From Candidatus Altimarinota bacterium (GTDB taxonomy: Bacteria; Patescibacteriota; Gracilibacteria; BD1-5; UBA2023): a stretch of 9,411 bases of DNA. Of the stretch, positions 6,787 to 9,411 are shown in pieces. The position numbers were made by a program, and so were the translations under genes. The stretch lies in assembly GCA_943355085.1 (NCBI GenBank), contig CALREC010000012.1:1-9411 (forward strand). The letters run 5' to 3'. The first letter of the stretch is position 1. Each line of letters begins with the position of its first letter. The notes under the pieces were generated by a model, which saw only the letters and a list, made by a program, of their open reading frames with translations, made no database searches and had not been told where the DNA came from.

Positions 6787-7359
6787 CTATTTCTCTTGGG
6801 CAAGTTTGGAGATTTTTGCATCAAGATTTTCTTGGATATATGAGAAAACAGAAGAGAGAATCTTTTTTCTGTTTTCAGAAATAGTTCGAGAATTCATTAC
6901 TTGAATTTTTTGGCTTACATCATTGCGTATTTTTTCAAGGAGCTTTCCTTGTGCAATAGGATCATTGTTTGTAACCCGCTCCAAATTGATATTAAGATTC
7001 TCGAGAATCTTATCGATCTTCATCTTGTATGACTCTATGAGAAAAGTGTTAATATCGTTGATCGTTTTTTCTTTATCTTTTTTTTGTTTTTCCTCTTCCT
7101 GCTTTTCTCCAGCGTGTGCTTCTCATGATCCAGTGGATATTCATACAGAAGTACTGATAGTTGTTCCCGTCTCAGAACTCGCACCGCTCGAGGCGATAGA
7201 TGTTTGATTCATCGGTGCAGCAAAGGCTGCGACGGAAATACTTATGAATGATATCGATAGGATAAATTGAAGAAATATAGACACGAGAATGCGGGGGCTA
7301 ATATATAAGATACGACAAAGGACAATATATACTTTTTTATAAAAAAAACAAATCGTCAA
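6787..7359 (-). CDS. Exported helical protein of unknown function
   Basis: 190 residues from a TTG at 7359, with two UGA codons read as Gly (7143-7141 and 7125-7123); stop TAG. An N-terminal hydrophobic segment (ILVSIFLQFILSISFISISV, about 24-43) ends in AAFAAP, a plausible signal peptidase I site. A Ser/Thr-rich linker (about 51-80), a Lys/Glu-rich stretch (81-96, EKQEEEKQKKDKEK) and a long, probably alpha-helical region (100-190) follow. The family is not recognised. The start is uncertain. A GTG at 7284 would give MSIFLQF and a shorter leader of 165 residues in all, and the TTG at 7359 is also the start of a TTGACG that could be a -35 box. The gene begins 21 bases after the histidine kinase stop on the same strand, which suggests co-transcription and an envelope role linked to that sensor. 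Confidence 0.8.
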
Positions 7360-7380
7360 GGTGAATAATCCGTGAAGAGG

Positions 7381-8724
7381 TTATATCTTATTAAAGGTCA
7401 TATTGAGGCAAAAACCTTTATCAATATCGCTTTCTATACCAAGACTTCCTTTGTGGAGCGAGACAATTTTTTCTATGATTGAGAGCCCAATTCAGAGTCC
7501 ACGCTCACTCGATGCACTCCGAGATTTATCGACTTGATAGAATTTCTCTCGTATAAAAGCGATCTCTTTTTTTGGCACTCCTTTTCCATTGTCCTGAAAG
7601 CTCAAGAATATCTTACCATCGCGCTCAACACTTTTTATGGTCAATGTCTTCGCATGTCCGGAATACTTGATAAAATTTGAAAAAATATTATGGAGGAGCT
7701 GTATGCACTTTCATTCATCAAAATGCAGTATCGACGTAAGCTTATTCTCTATGAGGATAATTTTTTGTTGTTGTTTTGCGAGCAGTGGTGTGTACTCGTT
7801 TTGCATCTTTCAAACGAGTCTTTCGAAGTCAATCGGAACTATATGAAGTGTATCTCGATCTGTTTGCTCGAGTTTTTCATATTCCATAATAGAACTCGTT
7901 ATCTCAATCAGACGATTAATCTCACTGTGGAGGAGTGCATAGTTCTCAGGACTCGGTTCTATAATTCCGTCATCCATGCCTTCTAGATAGCACTTAATGG
8001 CGGTAATTGGTGTTTTGATCTCATGACTCAAGTCCGAGAGGAGATCAGAACGTATTTTTTGTTGATGAGAAAGATTTTTGTTGAGTGAATTGATCGCACT
8101 TATCAGTGCTCAGAATTCATCCTTTTTTTTGTACTCGATCTGTTTGTATCAGCGGCGAGATACTATATCCGAAAGATTTCCTATGATATACTGAACCGGA
8201 CGAAAGGTTCTATGTATCCAGAGCCATGAAATGACGAGAACATATATAATCAGGAGCGTATTTACAACAAACATAGCCCGTATGACTTTTCGGATAAATT
8301 GCCCCTCTGGAGTAGCTTGATTGAGAAATGAGATACTGAAAATACCAGAAAAAAATGAATCGAGCGCCTTTACGAACAGTACTTGCTCGATAGAGTCCTC
8401 ACTTACTCCGATTTTTTGAAGAGAGTCGATCACTGATGGAGCATATGTTCGTGGATTTGCAGAGAATTTTTCCAGCGATGTAGATATTCAGGAGAGATCT
8501 TTGAGGATTTTTTTATACTCCTCTATCGTCGCATCATCCAGATTTTTAGTTTTAGTAAAGGCTCCGATGAGATCAAAATTGATATCGGGAGTTTCACGTT
8601 TTATGCTCGAGAGATATTCATGAAAATATTGCGTCGCGAAGTATTTGAGCGAAACTATATTGACCCCAATAGTCATAATGAGCACGAGGAATATGTATAT
8701 GAGAAACTTCATCGAAAACTTCAT
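7381..8724 (-). CDS. Membrane-bound sensor histidine kinase
   Basis: 447 residues with six UGA codons read as Gly (first bases at 8490, 8151, 8112, 7812, 7713, 7494); stop TAA. Order of parts: transmembrane helix 1 (about 5-25), an extracytoplasmic sensor of about 120 residues with no recognised domain, transmembrane helix 2 (about 150-170), a juxtamembrane stretch resembling HAMP (HRTFRPVQYIIGNLSDI), then the HisKA H-box LSDLSHEIKTPITAIK with phospho-acceptor H234. The HATPase domain has an N-box (HNIFSNFIKYS, N346 and N350), G1 (DNGKGVP, 378-384), an F-box-like KFYQVDKSRS, and G2 (GLGIGLSI, with Gly411 from UGA). Such kinases autophosphorylate on His and pass phosphate to a response regulator. 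No regulator gene is in the window, so it may be encoded elsewhere. An in-frame TAG at 8745-8743 limits the start to ATG 8724 or the ATG at 8712. The exported-protein gene follows. Confidence 0.95.
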
Positions 8725-8767
8725 GGGAAGTGGATGTATAGACTATATAAGATAATGCCACTAGATC

Positions 8768-8795
8768 AGTATAAGAAAATGTGTATTTGCTGCAA
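8768..8795 (-). promoter_or_regulatory. Candidate promoter of the histidine kinase gene
   Basis: On the minus strand TTGCAG (8795-8790) is followed after 16 bases by TATACT (8773-8768). The predicted start lies near 8762, about 37 bases before the ATG at 8724, and the leader shows no Shine-Dalgarno sequence. The -10 box matches the one proposed for rnj; the -35 box is weak. Confidence 0.4.
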
Positions 8796-8831
8796 AAGAT
8801 TTTTTATCTTGTTTAAGAAGTCAATTGTAGT

Positions 8832-9104
8832 ATGTACAAACAGTTTACTCTATTTTCAGTAATAAGTGGTCGGTTTAATTATCGAATATATTTTCTTGCT
8901 CAAAAATTGACAAGAGAGAGCATGATAGACTTCAATGCAAATCCAATTTTATATTTTTACTACATTTTTATGGTACAAAAACTGAATATGCATGAAATAC
9001 TGGATTTATTGAGTCCTTATGTTAAAACAATGACTAGAGTGGTCTGAAACGCACCAGGAAGACTTGATAGAATCATGAATCTGGATCCTATCGAAGCTTT
9101 TTAA
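8832..9104 (+). CDS. Doubtful small ORF, unknown product
   Basis: With one UGA (9045-9047) read as Gly the frame gives 90 residues ending in TAA. A shorter start at ATG 8922 gives 60 residues and comes after a purine-rich GAGAGAG. The protein has an aromatic patch (ILYFYYIFMV), a helical stretch (MHEILDLLSPYVKTM) and the end RLDRIMNLDPIEAF. No family is recognised and no strong ribosome binding site is present. A frame of this size can arise by chance in AT-rich DNA under a code with only two stops. It is divergent from the histidine kinase gene and its 5' part lies near that gene's promoter. Confidence 0.25.
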
Positions 9105-9411
9105 GATGAATTGATATCGGATTTACTCATGGAAAATTGATCCGTGTACTCAGATATGGTTAGTGCACTGAAGTATGAAAGAACTAAAAGGGAGAGTCAA
9201 GCAAAAAATATGTAGACTGAAAGCTTATGGGATAGCGATATTAGACGGAAAGATAGATTTGGGGAAGTATAGGTTTGAATTTTAGGGGAAAAAAGTTATT
9301 CTACAGTTAATCACTCATCATAAGCCGCCTTTCCAATTTGAAAAAATCTCTCCATGGCTCATGTAGGAAACTTGTATCATTCACTGGATCTAAGTGGTAT
9401 ATCCAAAACTT
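9105..9411. other. Right-hand end with no convincing gene
   Basis: With UGA read as Gly, several short frames are open but none is persuasive. A plus frame at 9106-9285 gives 59 residues containing MKELKGRVKQKICRLKAYG. A plus frame from ATG 9354 (MAHVGNLYHSLDLSGISKT) runs off the window. A minus frame from the right edge ends at TAA 9309-9307 (34 residues, containing WIYHLDPVND and HEPWRDFFKLERRL). At this length each is within chance expectation. The area may be a decayed gene or the edge of a gene beyond the window. Confidence 0.4.

Noticed and set aside
1..9411. CRISPR array, rRNA, tRNA or transposase gene
   Set aside because: No regularly spaced repeats, no RNA gene signatures and no transposase or integrase motifs were found on either strand.

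Overview
The window comes from a bacterium that reads UGA as glycine (genetic code 25). It is therefore almost certainly a member of the candidate phyla Absconditabacteria (SR1) or Gracilibacteria (BD1-5/GN02) in the CPR/Patescibacteria. With the standard code the conserved genes look shattered into fragments. When UGA is read as Gly they become single intact proteins, and UGA falls on family-conserved glycines: the P-loop of an ATPase, GGFPEV of DUF4143, EGIT.QD of Der, and GLGIGL of a histidine kinase. All recognised genes end in TAA or TAG. The DNA is AT-rich and most genes lack a Shine-Dalgarno sequence.

Layout, left to right. (1) 1-416: 3' end of a class A penicillin-binding protein of the PbpC (PBP1C) type. 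(2) 417-789: AT-rich intergenic region with hairpins and a probable promoter. (3) 790-2844: ribonuclease J (rnj) with a long His/Ser-rich N-terminal extension, ending at a strong bidirectional terminator. (4) 2898-4163, minus: an AAA/DUF4143 ATPase with its own promoter and a pair of operator-like repeats. (5) 4345-4385: a second, synonymously diverged copy of the last codons of rnj, so the ATPase cassette lies between two copies of the rnj 3' end. (6) 4528-4842, plus: a small three-helix membrane protein, the only gene here with a strong Shine-Dalgarno sequence and with no UGA codons. (7) 4974-6677, minus: GTPase Der (EngA) with a large insertion in its second G domain and a basic C-terminal tail. 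(8) 6787-7359, minus: an exported helical protein of unknown function. (9) 7381-8724, minus: a membrane sensor histidine kinase just upstream of (8), probably the same operon. (10) 8725-9411: the kinase promoter, then a poorly coding stretch with one doubtful small ORF.

Rnj (RNA decay and maturation), Der (50S ribosome assembly) and PbpC (peptidoglycan polymerisation) are housekeeping genes. The kinase and exported protein look like an envelope-sensing module, with no response regulator in the window. The ATPase cassette with its flanking duplication, and possibly the small membrane protein, look like accessory DNA placed at the 3' end of rnj. The most notable points are the recoding, the bracketed cassette, and a substituted metal-ligand histidine in RNase J.
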